From Chloroflexota bacterium (GTDB lineage Bacteria > Chloroflexota > Dehalococcoidia > JACPQD01): a stretch of DNA of 64,000 bases. Location of the stretch: NCBI GenBank assembly GCA_016190665.1, contig JACPQD010000021.1, positions 294,944 to 358,943 on the forward strand, in the 5' to 3' direction. The translations under genes were made by a program, and so were the position numbers. Shown one piece after another: positions 7,724 to 16,408 of this stretch (positions are counted from its first letter, which is position 1; every line of letters starts with the position of its first letter). The notes under the pieces were generated by a model, which saw only the letters and a list, made by a program, of their open reading frames with translations, made no database searches and was not told where the DNA came from.

Positions 7724-8785
7724 ATGGATAGTCGGCGGTCTGCGGGCGTGCTGACGATCATGGGCTCGGGCGAGATGACGGAGTCGATGCATAAGGTGCA
7801 TCAACGCCTGATGTCCAGCATAGCCGGACCGGTGCGCGCCGTCTTCGTAGATACCCCGGCCGGATTCCAACTCAACGCCGATGAGTTGTCGGAGCGCGCG
7901 GCTCAATATTTCCAGAAGCATTTGAACGCGCCACTGTCCACCGTCTCCTTCAAGAATTCCTCGCTTGTCGGCCTGCCCGCGACGGAGGCCACATTGACCA
8001 GACTGAGAAACGCCAACTACATTTTCGCCGGCCCGGGCAGCCCCAGCTACGCGGCCCGCCACTGGCTGAATGGCCCTTTTTCCGCCGCCCTGGCGGAGCG
8101 TTTGGCGGCGGGCGCCCACCTGGTCTTCGCCAGCGCCGCGGCCATAGCCGCCAGCCGGTACGCCGTCCCGGTCTACGAGATTTACAAGGTTGGTGAGGAT
8201 CCCCATTGGGTCGACGGCCTCGATTTGCTGGGGCCCTACGGTTGCCAAACGGCCATAATCAGCCACTGGAACAACGCCGAGGGGGGCACGCATGACACCC
8301 GTTACGCGTATCTCGGGGAACCCAGGCTGAGGTTGCTGGAGGATGCCCTTCCGGATACGGCGGTGATCCTGGGCGTGGACGAGCATACGGCGTGCATAGT
8401 TGACCTTTTCGCGCGAAGATGCGAGGTAATGGGCGCGGGTGGGGTGACGATTCGACGAAGAGGTGGGGAGACCGTGTTTAAGACCGGCGCCTCTTTTCCC
8501 CTGGAGTACCTGGCCCGGGGCGCCGGACTGAGCGGGCCCGCAGCTCTCGAAGCCGTGCCTCCTCCACGGGAGGTTGAGACGGAGCCGCCGGAAGGAGAGC
8601 AAGCGCCGTGCCTGACTTCGCCGCGGGAGGACAGCGTCATTGACTTGCTCATCGAAGTTCGCGCTGAGTTAAGGCGAAATCACCAGTGGCGGCAAGCGGA
8701 CGCTATTCGGCAGCGTCTTGGCGCCCTGGGCATTGTTGTCGAAGACGGCAAAGAAGGCACCCACTGGCGGCGCGCCGAAAGCTAG
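7724..8785 (+). CDS. Peptidase S51/glutamine amidotransferase-like protein with CysRS-type C-terminal domain
   Basis: 353 residues in two parts. Residues 1 to about 275 look like the class I glutamine amidotransferase-like fold of the cyanophycinase/dipeptidase E group: IMGSGEM at the start, the nucleophile-elbow-like FAGPGSPSYAARHW and FASAAAIAASRYAVPVYEIYK, and the VDEHTA segment. The canonical Ser or Cys nucleophile is not obvious, since the elbow reads ASAAAIA. Residues 295-353 (LLIEVRAELRRNHQWRQADA to the end THWRR) match the small helical domain found at the C-terminus of cysteinyl-tRNA synthetases, which helps recognise tRNA. A fusion of a hydrolase-like domain with this tail is unusual; the substrate is unknown. 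The start lacks a strong ribosome site. Confidence 0.75.
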   Translation: MDSRRSAGVLTIMGSGEMTESMHKVHQRLMSSIAGPVRAVFVDTPAGFQLNADELSERAAQYFQKHLNAPLSTVSFKNSSLVGLPATEATLTRLRNANYIFAGPGSPSYAARHWLNGPFSAALAERLAAGAHLVFASAAAIAASRYAVPVYEIYKVGEDPHWVDGLDLLGPYGCQTAIISHWNNAEGGTHDTRYAYLGEPRLRLLEDALPDTAVILGVDEHTACIVDLFARRCEVMGAGGVTIRRRGGETVFKTGASFPLEYLARGAGLSGPAALEAVPPPREVETEPPEGEQAPCLTSPREDSVIDLLIEVRAELRRNHQWRQADAIRQRLGALGIVVEDGKEGTHWRRAES

Positions 8786-9054
8786 CCCACAGCCTTCGTT
8801 TATATCCTCCTCAGGTATCTTCTCGCTTCCGCTGGACGCCACGACGCAGCACAGCTACACACCCAGGGACGCCTTTGCGTATTTAGTAGTAAGTACTTCT
8901 GGCACAAGAATCCGCCTACGAACGGATTCACTACGACGCGCTATGCGTTAACATACCCCCATAGGGATTGCGCCAGCCCGTCGCAGGGAGCGCCCAGGTT
9001 TCGTGCGCCCGGATATAATGGTGCCGTCTTCAGATCACGCTTCGGAGACGAAAG

Positions 9055-9786
9055 GTGAAACGATTCCGAATACTGCTGGTGGATGACGAGGAACGCATAC
9101 TTAACTTCCTGAGATCCAAGCTGAAGGCGCTGGGGTACGACGTACTCACGGCGGCCAATGGCCACGAGGCTGTAGAACAGGCTCATGCTCAAGATCCTGA
9201 CTTGATAGTACTCGACGTGCGCATGCCTAAGATGGACGGCATCGAGGCTCTGAAGCAACTGCGCACGTTTTCCGAGACACCTGTTATCATTCTCAGCGCT
9301 TGTGGCACGGATGCTGACAAGATCAAGGGGCTGACTCTGGGCGCCGACGACTACCTGCAAAAGCCCTTCAACCCGGATGAGTTGGTGGCGCGGATCGAGG
9401 CGATCAGGCGCCGCCTTGAACCTGCCAGAGCTGGCAAGACCTCAGACCAGATCACCGTCGGGGATGTCGTCGTCGATTTTCAGAGGCACTGTGTTGTGGT
9501 GCGAGGGGAAGAGAAGTGCCTGACGAGGATAGAATGGCTTCTGCTTAGCGAGCTCGCTCACAATCTTGGTCGCCTGATGCTTTATGAGGAGTTGCTGACT
9601 CGGGTGTGGGGGCCTGAGTATCGGCACGACTTTCAAATCCTGCGAACCTGGATCAGTCGCTTGAGAGAGAAGCTGTCGATCGACCAGGATGGTCCACAAC
9701 TTATTCGCACCATTCCCAAAACTGGCTACATTATGAGCCATCCTTCCCTCGCCGCGAATGCGGTGCCCCAGGAAACCGCTAGCTGA
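9055..9786 (+). CDS. OmpR/PhoB-type response regulator
   Basis: Two-component response regulator of 243 residues. The GTG start at 9055 follows GGAGACGAAAG, and a TATAAT lies at 9014-9019. The receiver domain (1-120) has the acidic pair DDEE, phospho-acceptor Asp in IVLDVRMPKMDG, Ser/Thr switch region VIILSA and Lys in LQKPF. The C-terminal winged helix (about 130-230) ends with the DNA-recognition part LRTWISRLREKL and RTIPKTGYIM. No histidine kinase gene is adjacent, so its kinase partner is elsewhere. Targets are unknown. Confidence 0.92.
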   Translation: MKRFRILLVDDEERILNFLRSKLKALGYDVLTAANGHEAVEQAHAQDPDLIVLDVRMPKMDGIEALKQLRTFSETPVIILSACGTDADKIKGLTLGADDYLQKPFNPDELVARIEAIRRRLEPARAGKTSDQITVGDVVVDFQRHCVVVRGEEKCLTRIEWLLLSELAHNLGRLMLYEELLTRVWGPEYRHDFQILRTWISRLREKLSIDQDGPQLIRTIPKTGYIMSHPSLAANAVPQETAS

Positions 9787-9928
9787 TCCCATCGCCTTAG
9801 TAGCATTCCCCAGATGTCACAACTTCTCAATCTTTTTGTAGGGCATTTTATGACTTCTTTATCTCGGCTTCTTATCATTAGTAGTATGTGAAGCTCTTCC
9901 ACGGGTCAATTCGCCGGACGAGGAGGCA

Positions 9929-10147
9929 ATGATGGCCATCTCGGGAAAATATGGCAAGGTCAATATTCCGGGGATCAGGGACGACGAGCCCGTATTCATT
10001 CTGCGCGCCCAGGATGAACTCGCGGCGCCAGCGATGGAGATGTACCAGGCCCTGGCCGAGTCGCACGGGGCAAAACTGGCCGCCAGCGTCCGAGAGGCTG
10101 TCGCTAGCTTCCGCCAGTGGAATGGGGCCAGGAAGTTGCCAGACTAG
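9929..10147 (+). CDS. Small conserved protein of unknown function
   Basis: A 72-residue soluble protein following GAGGAGGCA (start ATG at 9929, with a second ATG at 9932). The sequence has a clear globular pattern: a short N-terminal segment ISGKYGKVNIPGI, then FILRAQDELAAPAMEMYQAL and a terminal helix ending FRQWNGARKLPD. I recall similar short proteins annotated as hypothetical in environmental bacteria. It could bind a small ligand or partner protein, but no function can be given. Confidence 0.6.
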   Translation: MMAISGKYGKVNIPGIRDDEPVFILRAQDELAAPAMEMYQALAESHGAKLAASVREAVASFRQWNGARKLPD

Positions 10148-10651
10148 ACCGTTTCGGCGAATCTTGCAGTGGTCGCCGTCATCGTGGGTCTCAGATATTG
10201 AAATCACCGATATAGAGGTGGAGCGCCCGTATTGAAGGAGAAGCACGTGATAACGTTGTCAGAAGATGTCAGCAAACCCGACGTGTTCGCCGAGCCAACG
10301 AGGGTGATGAAAGGCAATGGTGAAGATGGAATCGCGGCCAGGAGTCCGCGGCGGGACTCGCCTGGTGTCGATATCGCGGCATCGCTCGGTTTGGAAGGCG
10401 GTGGCGCCAGGATTAACGAGCTCGATGCCGCCATCTTCTGCGGCCCATGGTTGTGCCATTGACCTGGTGTGTTGGTCCAGAGGACATGCGTCTCTGAGGG
10501 GGGCTGTGGATGAGTGGCGTCCCGAAGGGGGCATAAACTTATGCCGCCCGGGCGGCTTCAGGCCTTGAGCCTGACGCAGGCGCGCCCTTGGCAGAGGGCA
10601 TTTCGACGGTGGGGGTATATCCCCCACCAGTCATATTCAGGGGGTGCGGTG
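10148..10651. other. 504-bp intergenic region before the oxidoreductase operon
   Basis: No convincing gene. A 76-codon frame at 10232-10462 has weak coding character and was not called. The last 50 bases contain the hairpin listed separately. Confidence 0.5.
10608..10628. promoter_or_regulatory. Hairpin in the 5' region of the oxidoreductase operon
   Basis: Perfect 8-bp stem GGTGGGGG / CCCCCACC with loop TATAT, ending 23 bases before the ATG at 10652. It could be an mRNA leader hairpin or an operator. Confidence 0.4.
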
Positions 10652-11740
10652 ATGATGGGAGCGACCGCGACATTGAACAAAACCAATGAGCTAGGCTTTT
10701 ACGAGCTGCGCCTCGAGTCCGTAGGCGGTTTGGGAGCCAATCTTGCTGGTCAGGTCCTGGCTCAAGCTATGGTGCTGGGCCAGGGCTTCAACGGCGCTCA
10801 TTTCTCTTCCTATGGGTCGGAGAAGAAGGGCTCACCGGTCAAGTCCTTCGTCCGTCTCTGTACTGCGGAGAAGGAGGTGCGAAGCAGCAGCCCGGTGGAG
10901 AGGCCGCACCTTCTTGCCGTATTTCATCAGTGCTTGCTGAAGGTGGAAGGTACGCTGGCCGGCCTCTACCCTGACAGCGTTGTGGTGGTTAACAGCGCCG
11001 ACACCGTTGACGAAGTGCGGGACAAAGCCAACCTCCCCTCGGGAACATTGGGGGTGGTGAATGCCCTGGACATCGCTGTTGCCGAGAACACCCGCATCAA
11101 CACCGCCATTATGGGGGCGATTGTCAGGGCCTCGGGTTTCATGGACGCGGCTGTCGTCAAAAAGGCGATAGTAGATTCCTTCAGGGACAGGTATCCGAAG
11201 CTAGTCGAGCCTAACCTGAAGACCTTCGATCGCGGATTCAATGAGATTCAGATCAAAGAGTATCCTTTCGACGGCAAGTATCAGGCTGTGCCATTCCAGC
11301 GCTTCGTCCCTGCGCTGGGCTATGCCAATGCTCCCATGGGCGGCGTAATAATCAATCCGGGCAACACGGCGCACAAGGACCTCAGCGCCTCGCGGCAGGG
11401 GATCTATCCCAAGTATTGGCGTGACCGCTGCATCGACTGCGGCCTCTGCACCGAGACATGTCCGGACTACGTTTTCGTCTGGGATTGGGGGGTGGACAAG
11501 AAGGGCCAGCGGGCCCGGGTCTTGAAGGGCCCCAACTATCAATACTGCAAAGGGTGCCTTAAGTGCGTGGAGATCTGCCCCGTTGAGGCGCTCACCGAGG
11601 AATGCGAGAGACCCGAGTTCAAGTTCACTGGCGATGTGCAACTGTGGGGGCCGCCGGATGCCCTGGTGACCATGGGGCGGGAAAGCGACCCCGCGAAGTG
11701 GGAACAGGACGAAGGCTACTACTGGTACCGTGTCAGTTGA
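10652..11740 (+). CDS. 2-oxoacid:ferredoxin oxidoreductase, gamma-delta fusion
   Basis: 362 residues. The first 190 are the gamma domain that closes the CoA/TPP enzyme (GGLGANLAGQVLAQAMVLGQ, then SSYGSEKKGSPVKSFVR). Residues from about 240 form a two-cluster ferredoxin (delta) domain with CIDCGLCTETCP and CKGCLKCVEICP. With the alpha-beta fusion that begins 64 bp downstream it makes a complete two-polypeptide enzyme that oxidatively decarboxylates a 2-oxoacid to acyl-CoA and reduces ferredoxin, or runs in reverse. The start at 10652 (tandem ATGs) was chosen because the conserved domain begins about 15 residues later and the upstream frame is not conserved-looking. The 2-oxoacid is not determined from sequence. 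Confidence 0.9.
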   Translation: MMGATATLNKTNELGFYELRLESVGGLGANLAGQVLAQAMVLGQGFNGAHFSSYGSEKKGSPVKSFVRLCTAEKEVRSSSPVERPHLLAVFHQCLLKVEGTLAGLYPDSVVVVNSADTVDEVRDKANLPSGTLGVVNALDIAVAENTRINTAIMGAIVRASGFMDAAVVKKAIVDSFRDRYPKLVEPNLKTFDRGFNEIQIKEYPFDGKYQAVPFQRFVPALGYANAPMGGVIINPGNTAHKDLSASRQGIYPKYWRDRCIDCGLCTETCPDYVFVWDWGVDKKGQRARVLKGPNYQYCKGCLKCVEICPVEALTEECERPEFKFTGDVQLWGPPDALVTMGRESDPAKWEQDEGYYWYRVS

Positions 11741-11804
11741 ACTCTACGTCTGACACGTCTGACATGTCCGACGAGCTAGTTCGAGCATTGCAGGAGCACG
11801 AACC
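11741..11804. repeat. Short tandem GTCTGACac repeat between oxidoreductase genes
   Basis: Three 9-bp units (GTCTGACAC, GTCTGACAT, GTCCGACGA) at about 11749-11775. A similar array in reverse complement (CGTCGGAC) is near 48715-48745. Confidence 0.5.
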
Positions 11805-14090
11805 ATGACATTGGTGGAGCGAGGAACTCAGTGCGAGACTCCTGTTCAAGTTCTGGACTTCAGGAAGGGGAATGAGATGGCTGCCCTGGCGGCGGAGCAG
11901 GTCAACTTCCACCTGATGGGCTACTATCCCATAACGCCTTCCACGGAGATCGCCGAAGAGCTTGACGAAACATACGCTCAGGGCCAGCACCAGATAAGAA
12001 TGGTGCCCGCCGACGGCGAACACGGGGCTGCAGGAATCTGCTTTGGCGGCGCAGTCGGCGGAGGCAGGGTCCTCAACGCCACGAGCGCTAACGGCCTGCT
12101 CTACTCTCTCGAGCAACTCCCCGTGCAGTCCGGTACACGTTTCCCCATGGTGCTCAACGTCGTCACCCGCTCCGTCAGCGGGCCGCTGGACATACGGGGC
12201 GACCACTCCGACCTGATGATGGCGCTCAACACGGGGTGGATCATTCTGCTGGCCCGCGACCCCCAGGCGGCCTACGACATGAACATCATTGCTGTACGTT
12301 TGGGGGAGCACCCGGACGTGCGCTTGCCGGTCATTGTGGCCATGGATGGCTTCTTCACCAGCCATCAGAAGCGTCGTGTGCGCTACTTCCAGGACGCCCA
12401 GGTAGTGCGGGATTTTGTGGGCGTGCCTTGCACGCCCATCACAGCCGTCGATCCCGGCAACCCGGTTACCATCGGGCCCTACATGAACGATCCTGACCTC
12501 ATCAACAACAAGTACCAGCTCAAACTGGCCATGGATGCTGCTGAGCGTCTGCTGCCGGATATCCTCTCCGAATACGGAGCGGTCAGCGGCCGGCATTATC
12601 CCCTGGTGGACTCGTACCGGATGGAGGATGCTGAGGCTGCCCTGGTACTCCTCAACTCCGCGGCGGAGACAGCCAAGGACGCAGTGGACAGGCTCAGAGA
12701 GCAGAGACGCCGCGTCGGCTTGGTCAGTCCCAATGTCATCAGACCTTTCCCAGCGGATGCCTTTCGCCTGGCGCTGAAGAAGACCGGGGCGGTGCTCATC
12801 GGCGATCGCGCTGACTCCTACGGGGCTCACGGCGGGAACATGACCCTTGAAGTCAAGGCTGCCCTGAAGGATGACCCGGAGAACCGCACCCTCTGCCTCT
12901 CACGCATATACGGCCTGGGAGGTAAGGACTTCTATAGTGAGGACGCGGAACAGTTCCTGAGGGAAGCCCTGGAGGCTGCGGAGACGGGAAGAGTGGCAAA
13001 GCCCTTCGACTATTTCGGTGTCACGCCAGGCGATCCGCAGGCTAAGCTCGAACGTCCGGGGCCGCCGATAACCAGGGAGGAGTCCACTCTGGGCTTGCTG
13101 AAGACCGAATGGGATGAGAAAAAGCGCGTCGTGAAGGCCAACGTCGCCGGCTGCCGCCAGTTGACCGGCATGCCGGAGCGCATCGCGCCAGGGCATGGCG
13201 CTTGTCCTGGCTGTGGCATCTTCCCGAGCCTCAGGCAGTTTCTGGAAGGCATCGAGGGCCATGTAGTGCTGCTGTTCCAGACGGGCTGTTCCCAGGTGAC
13301 CACCACCGGGTATCCCTACAGTTCTCATAGGGTCACCTATGTACATAATTTGTTTCAGAATGGGGCTGCCACCCTGTCCGGGCTTGTGGAGATGTACCGG
13401 GAGCGCGTCCGGCGGGGAGAGTTGTCCAACGAAGATATTACCTTCATCATGGTCAGCGGCGATGGCGGCATGGACATCGGAATGGGGTCCGTCATCGGTG
13501 CGGCGCTTCGCGGGCATCCCATGATTGTCCTGGAATACGATAACCAGGGGTATATGAACACGGGCAACCAGCAAAGCTATGCGACGCCCCTGGGCCATGA
13601 AACTACGACGAGCCACGTTGGCCCCATGCAAACGGGCAAGAAGTTCCATCATAAGGATACCGCTCAGATCATGGCGGCCACCCACATCCCCTACGTATTC
13701 ACCAGTGTGGAAGGACTGGGGACGGACCTGGTCCGTAAGGCGGCCAAAGCCCAGTGGTACGCCAGGCACGGCAGGTTCGCCTACGGCAAGGTGCTGAGCG
13801 TGTGCCCTCTCAGTTGGCGCTATGACGAGCGGCTAGGGACCAAGGTTGTCAAGGCGGCTGCGGACTGCTGCTTCTTCCCGGTTTACGAGATAGAGCACGG
13901 CATCACCACCATAACCTACGATCCTGAGGAACGGGGGAAGCGCATTCCGGCATCCCAGTGGCTGGGTATGATGGGCAAGACCAAGCATCTCGTGAAGCCG
14001 GAATACTCGGACGTGCTTCGAGACCTGGAGAGTGAAGTGGAGCGGCGCTGGCGGCGGCTGAAGGCGATGCATGAGCATCCACTACTCTAG
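11805..14090 (+). CDS. 2-oxoacid:ferredoxin oxidoreductase, alpha-beta fusion
   Basis: 761 residues. The N-terminal alpha part (about 1-410) has GNEMAALAAEQVNFHLMGYYPITPSTE cut here to its ends: KGNEMAALAAEQ and YYPITPSTE, plus VSGPLDIRGDHSD. The C-terminal beta part (about 460-740) starts with CPGCGIFPSLRQF and carries the thiamine diphosphate motif GDGGMDIGMG followed by EYDNQGYMNTG. Alpha and beta are separate genes in most pyruvate oxidoreductases, so this order gamma-delta then alpha-beta is a two-gene version. The pair stands before a 46-residue Cys-rich protein, an aldo/keto reductase and a methyltransferase-like gene, pointing to anaerobic acyl-CoA or one-carbon metabolism. Substrate (pyruvate, 2-oxoglutarate or branched) cannot be told by eye. 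Confidence 0.92.
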   Translation: MTLVERGTQCETPVQVLDFRKGNEMAALAAEQVNFHLMGYYPITPSTEIAEELDETYAQGQHQIRMVPADGEHGAAGICFGGAVGGGRVLNATSANGLLYSLEQLPVQSGTRFPMVLNVVTRSVSGPLDIRGDHSDLMMALNTGWIILLARDPQAAYDMNIIAVRLGEHPDVRLPVIVAMDGFFTSHQKRRVRYFQDAQVVRDFVGVPCTPITAVDPGNPVTIGPYMNDPDLINNKYQLKLAMDAAERLLPDILSEYGAVSGRHYPLVDSYRMEDAEAALVLLNSAAETAKDAVDRLREQRRRVGLVSPNVIRPFPADAFRLALKKTGAVLIGDRADSYGAHGGNMTLEVKAALKDDPENRTLCLSRIYGLGGKDFYSEDAEQFLREALEAAETGRVAKPFDYFGVTPGDPQAKLERPGPPITREESTLGLLKTEWDEKKRVVKANVAGCRQLTGMPERIAPGHGACPGCGIFPSLRQFLEGIEGHVVLLFQTGCSQVTTTGYPYSSHRVTYVHNLFQNGAATLSGLVEMYRERVRRGELSNEDITFIMVSGDGGMDIGMGSVIGAALRGHPMIVLEYDNQGYMNTGNQQSYATPLGHETTTSHVGPMQTGKKFHHKDTAQIMAATHIPYVFTSVEGLGTDLVRKAAKAQWYARHGRFAYGKVLSVCPLSWRYDERLGTKVVKAAADCCFFPVYEIEHGITTITYDPEERGKRIPASQWLGMMGKTKHLVKPEYSDVLRDLESEVERRWRRLKAMHEHPLL

Positions 14091-14108
14091 TCCCGCAAGA
14101 GGAAGACG

Positions 14109-14249
14109 ATGTCGGCGTCAGCCTTTATCAAGAACATGTCAGCGCCGATGCCGCTGCGCCGCAAGATTTACCTCGTGTTCCGCAACATGGTCATCAAGAT
14201 GGTGCATCGCCAAACATGCTGCGGTCACCCTGGCGAGCCTGGGTGTTGA
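14109..14249 (+). CDS. 46-residue Cys-rich small protein (CCGHPGEPGC tail)
   Basis: Too short for most gene callers. The ATG at 14109 follows AAGAGGAAG and lies 18 bases after the oxidoreductase stop, in the same direction. The peptide has a basic, hydrophobic centre (RRKIYLVFRNMVIKMVHRQ) and ends TCCGHPGEPGC. The compact CCGHxGxPGC ending, with three Cys and one His in ten residues, looks like a metal-binding or cluster-binding tail. I recall similar endings in very short hypothetical proteins. It may be an assembly or electron-transfer helper of the oxidoreductase, but that is inference. Confidence 0.6.
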   Translation: MSASAFIKNMSAPMPLRRKIYLVFRNMVIKMVHRQTCCGHPGEPGC

Positions 14250-14289
14250 AGGTAGCTTGCCCCTCTTGTAGGGAGGAGAAGCCATAGAG

Positions 14290-15174
14290 ATGGAGCGAAG
14301 AACCTTCGGCAGGACAGGCAAGATGTTGCCGATCCTCAGCTTCGGCGCCCAACGCGTTGTGGACAGCCATGGATGCTCCGAAAACGAGGCCCTGCGGATC
14401 ATGAACCGCGCTCTGGACAGCGGCGTGTGCTACTTCGACACCGCGTGGATATACTCGGAGGGGCAATCCGAAGAGCGTGTCGGGAAGGTCGCCCGGAACC
14501 GAAGGGCCGAGATGTGGATAGCTACCAAAACCTGGGCGCGCGACCGCAGCGGCGCCCGCCGGCAGCTTGAGGAGAGCCTCAGGAGGTTGCAAACCGACTA
14601 CGTAGACGAGTGGCGAATGCACAACGTTTGGTCCATGGGTGAGCTCGACAAGATCGCCGGTCCAGGGGGTGCGTTGGAGGCGGCGGTTAAGGCCCGCGAG
14701 GAGGGCCTTGTGCGCCATATCAGCATTAGCGGCCACTCCAATCCTCAAGTCCAGAATGAGGCTCTCGAGCGGTTTCCTTTCGACAGCGTGCTCTGCGCCC
14801 TCTCGGTGCTCGACCACTTCGTGCTCAGTTTCTCCGAAGAGTTCCTTCCCGTGGCGAACGCCCGCGGCGTCGCCGTCGCCGGCATGAAGGTCCTCGGGCT
14901 GGGTCATCTGGCCCACCTGTACGACAGGGCTTTACGCTACACCCTGGGATTGCCCATCTTCACCGCGGTTGTCGGCATGGAGACCATGGAGCAACTGGCG
15001 AACAACCTATCTGTTGCTGAGTCCTTCCAACCTCTCAGCGACGAGGAGCGCCTGGAGCTCTTCCGGGAAGTCCTCCCCATGGTGACGCCGGAGGGCGTGC
15101 CCTGGAAGGCCGAAGACTGGGATAGCCCCGTGCAGTGGAAGAGGCGGAAGCCGGTTAGAATTCTTCCCGCCTGA
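14290..15174 (+). CDS. Aldo/keto reductase
   Basis: 294 residues, NAD(P)H-dependent TIM-barrel reductase of carbonyl compounds. The typical N-terminus RRTFGRTGKMLPILSFG is followed by the catalytic set: Asp in VCYFDTAWIYSEGQSE, Tyr in the same segment, Lys in IATKT, and His in WRMHNVW. The C-terminal region VVGMETMEQLANNL is the cofactor-binding end of the family. A GGGAGGAG site precedes the ATG. It lies between the 46-residue protein and the methyltransferase-like gene and is probably co-transcribed with them. Substrate unknown. Confidence 0.88.
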   Translation: MERRTFGRTGKMLPILSFGAQRVVDSHGCSENEALRIMNRALDSGVCYFDTAWIYSEGQSEERVGKVARNRRAEMWIATKTWARDRSGARRQLEESLRRLQTDYVDEWRMHNVWSMGELDKIAGPGGALEAAVKAREEGLVRHISISGHSNPQVQNEALERFPFDSVLCALSVLDHFVLSFSEEFLPVANARGVAVAGMKVLGLGHLAHLYDRALRYTLGLPIFTAVVGMETMEQLANNLSVAESFQPLSDEERLELFREVLPMVTPEGVPWKAEDWDSPVQWKRRKPVRILPA

Positions 15175-15200
15175 CTTTGTCTGCCTGGAGGAGGATGCCA

Positions 15201-16013
15201 ATGCTTGTCTTGGCTAATAACATCACTTCTAGGAACGGCAAGATTAACCAGACGCTTCGACGGCTAAAGGCGTCGGGCTGGAAAGCGGACAAGGCTTCCG
15301 CGGCGGTATTTCAGAATCTGGCCCGGCAATGCGTCGAGGCCGGCGCTGACGTGCTCGACGTCAATATTCAGCAGCATAATTACCGGCCGGAGGCGATGGC
15401 CTTTGCTGTTCGGGCCATCCAGGAGGTTACGAGTCGTCAGCTTTGTCTGAGTTCGGACAATGCCGAGGCTCTGGCAGCCGGGCTGAAAGCATGCAAGCAG
15501 CCGCCGATAGTGAACTATGTTTCCATCGACGCGGCGAAACTAGCGGAGACGCTTCCCCTGGCAGCGAAATACAACGCCGAAGTGGTGCTGTTGCTGACAG
15601 ATCCCACCATCCCCGACGATGCACAGGAGATGCTGAGGAGAGCCGCGGCGCTGCTTGGAGCGACCAATGAAAAGGGAATTCCTAACAGCCGCCTCTTTAT
15701 AGATCCAGGGCTCTTTCACATAACCAGCGATATCGGTGTGCGCCACTTCGTTAACGTCATCGAATTCCTCCGAGCCCTGCCGGAGGCCTTCGATCCCCCC
15801 GTACGCAGCGTCTGCTGGATCGGCAATATTTCAGCGGGTGTGCCGAGCCGTTTGCGGCCCGCGCTAGATTCTGCGGCTCTGGCTATGCTGTCCGGGGTGG
15901 GACTGGCCTCCGCATCTCTGGATGTGTTGAGACGGGAGAACCGAAGGATGGTGCGCCTGGTGAAAATCCTCAAGAACGAGGCCATCTATGCGGACCGCGA
16001 CATAGAGCTATGA
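15201..16013 (+). CDS. Pterin-binding (DHPS-like) methyltetrahydrofolate methyltransferase
   Basis: 270 residues with the TIM-barrel of dihydropteroate synthase and methyltetrahydrofolate:corrinoid methyltransferases. Markers are ANNITSRNGK at the start, AGADVLDVN near residue 50, LSSDNAEALAAGL, and FIDPGLFHITSDIG. Catalytic DHPS would normally have a conserved GMTPxSF loop that is not seen, so the methyltransferase branch (AcsE/MtgA-like) is more likely. Such enzymes move the methyl group of methyl-tetrahydrofolate to a corrinoid protein in acetyl-CoA or methylated-compound metabolism. The start is the ATG at 15201, six bases after GGAGGAGG; ATG 15195 is too close to the ribosome site. No corrinoid protein gene is nearby. 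Confidence 0.75.
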   Translation: MLVLANNITSRNGKINQTLRRLKASGWKADKASAAVFQNLARQCVEAGADVLDVNIQQHNYRPEAMAFAVRAIQEVTSRQLCLSSDNAEALAAGLKACKQPPIVNYVSIDAAKLAETLPLAAKYNAEVVLLLTDPTIPDDAQEMLRRAAALLGATNEKGIPNSRLFIDPGLFHITSDIGVRHFVNVIEFLRALPEAFDPPVRSVCWIGNISAGVPSRLRPALDSAALAMLSGVGLASASLDVLRRENRRMVRLVKILKNEAIYADRDIEL

Positions 16014-16037
16014 ATATGGAGAATGGAGGTAGCAGGA

Positions 16038-16394
16038 ATGCCGGAGTTTACTGACCCATTTAGCGGCAAATCGCCTGAACGAAAGCTGACGACCGAAGAA
16101 CTCATCCGCGCCATCCGTTTGGACTTATCGGCCGAGGAGGAAGCAGTCCATCTGTACACGGCCCACGCCGACGCCACGGACAATTCGCTGGCCAAAAAGG
16201 TATTGGTTGACATCGCCAATGAAGAACGAGTGCATGTCGGCGAGTTTGGCCGGCTGCTGCAAATTCTGACCGGTGATGAAGACGCCTGGTTGGCGGAGGG
16301 GGCCTCCGAAGTGGATGCGATGGCGGCGGAAATCGAAGTATCGGAAGAGATACACAGTCCTGAGCAGACAACCATCGGCTCACTGAAAGAGTGA
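16038..16394 (+). CDS. Encapsulated ferritin-like protein (encapsulin cargo)
   Basis: 118 residues. Two-helix ferritin-like protein of the EncFtn type, which dimerises to build the iron-oxidising centre inside an encapsulin shell. The centre residues are visible as Glu in LSAEEEAVHLYTAHA and the ExxH of ANEERVHVGEF. After a flexible acidic stretch the chain ends TTIGSLKE, matching the short targeting peptide (xxGSLxx) that docks cargo in encapsulins. The encapsulin gene follows immediately. The ATG at 16038 is chosen because GGAGG lies eight bases before it; an upstream in-frame ATG at 16023 contains the site. Role: ferroxidase for iron storage or oxidative-stress defence. Confidence 0.9.
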   Translation: MPEFTDPFSGKSPERKLTTEELIRAIRLDLSAEEEAVHLYTAHADATDNSLAKKVLVDIANEERVHVGEFGRLLQILTGDEDAWLAEGASEVDAMAAEIEVSEEIHSPEQTTIGSLKE

Positions 16395-16408
16395 GAAAGG
16401 AGGACATC

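Noticed and set aside
7664..8602. 312-codon minus-strand frame
   Set aside because: Opposite the S51-like gene with recognised domains; composition typical of a shadow frame.
10232..10462. 76-codon frame before the oxidoreductase operon
   Set aside because: No family features or clear coding pattern; may be chance in a high-GC leader region.
11733..12830. 365-codon minus-strand frame
   Set aside because: Antisense to the alpha part of the oxidoreductase, which has clear motifs.
12900..13769. 289-codon minus-strand frame
   Set aside because: Antisense to the beta part of the oxidoreductase.
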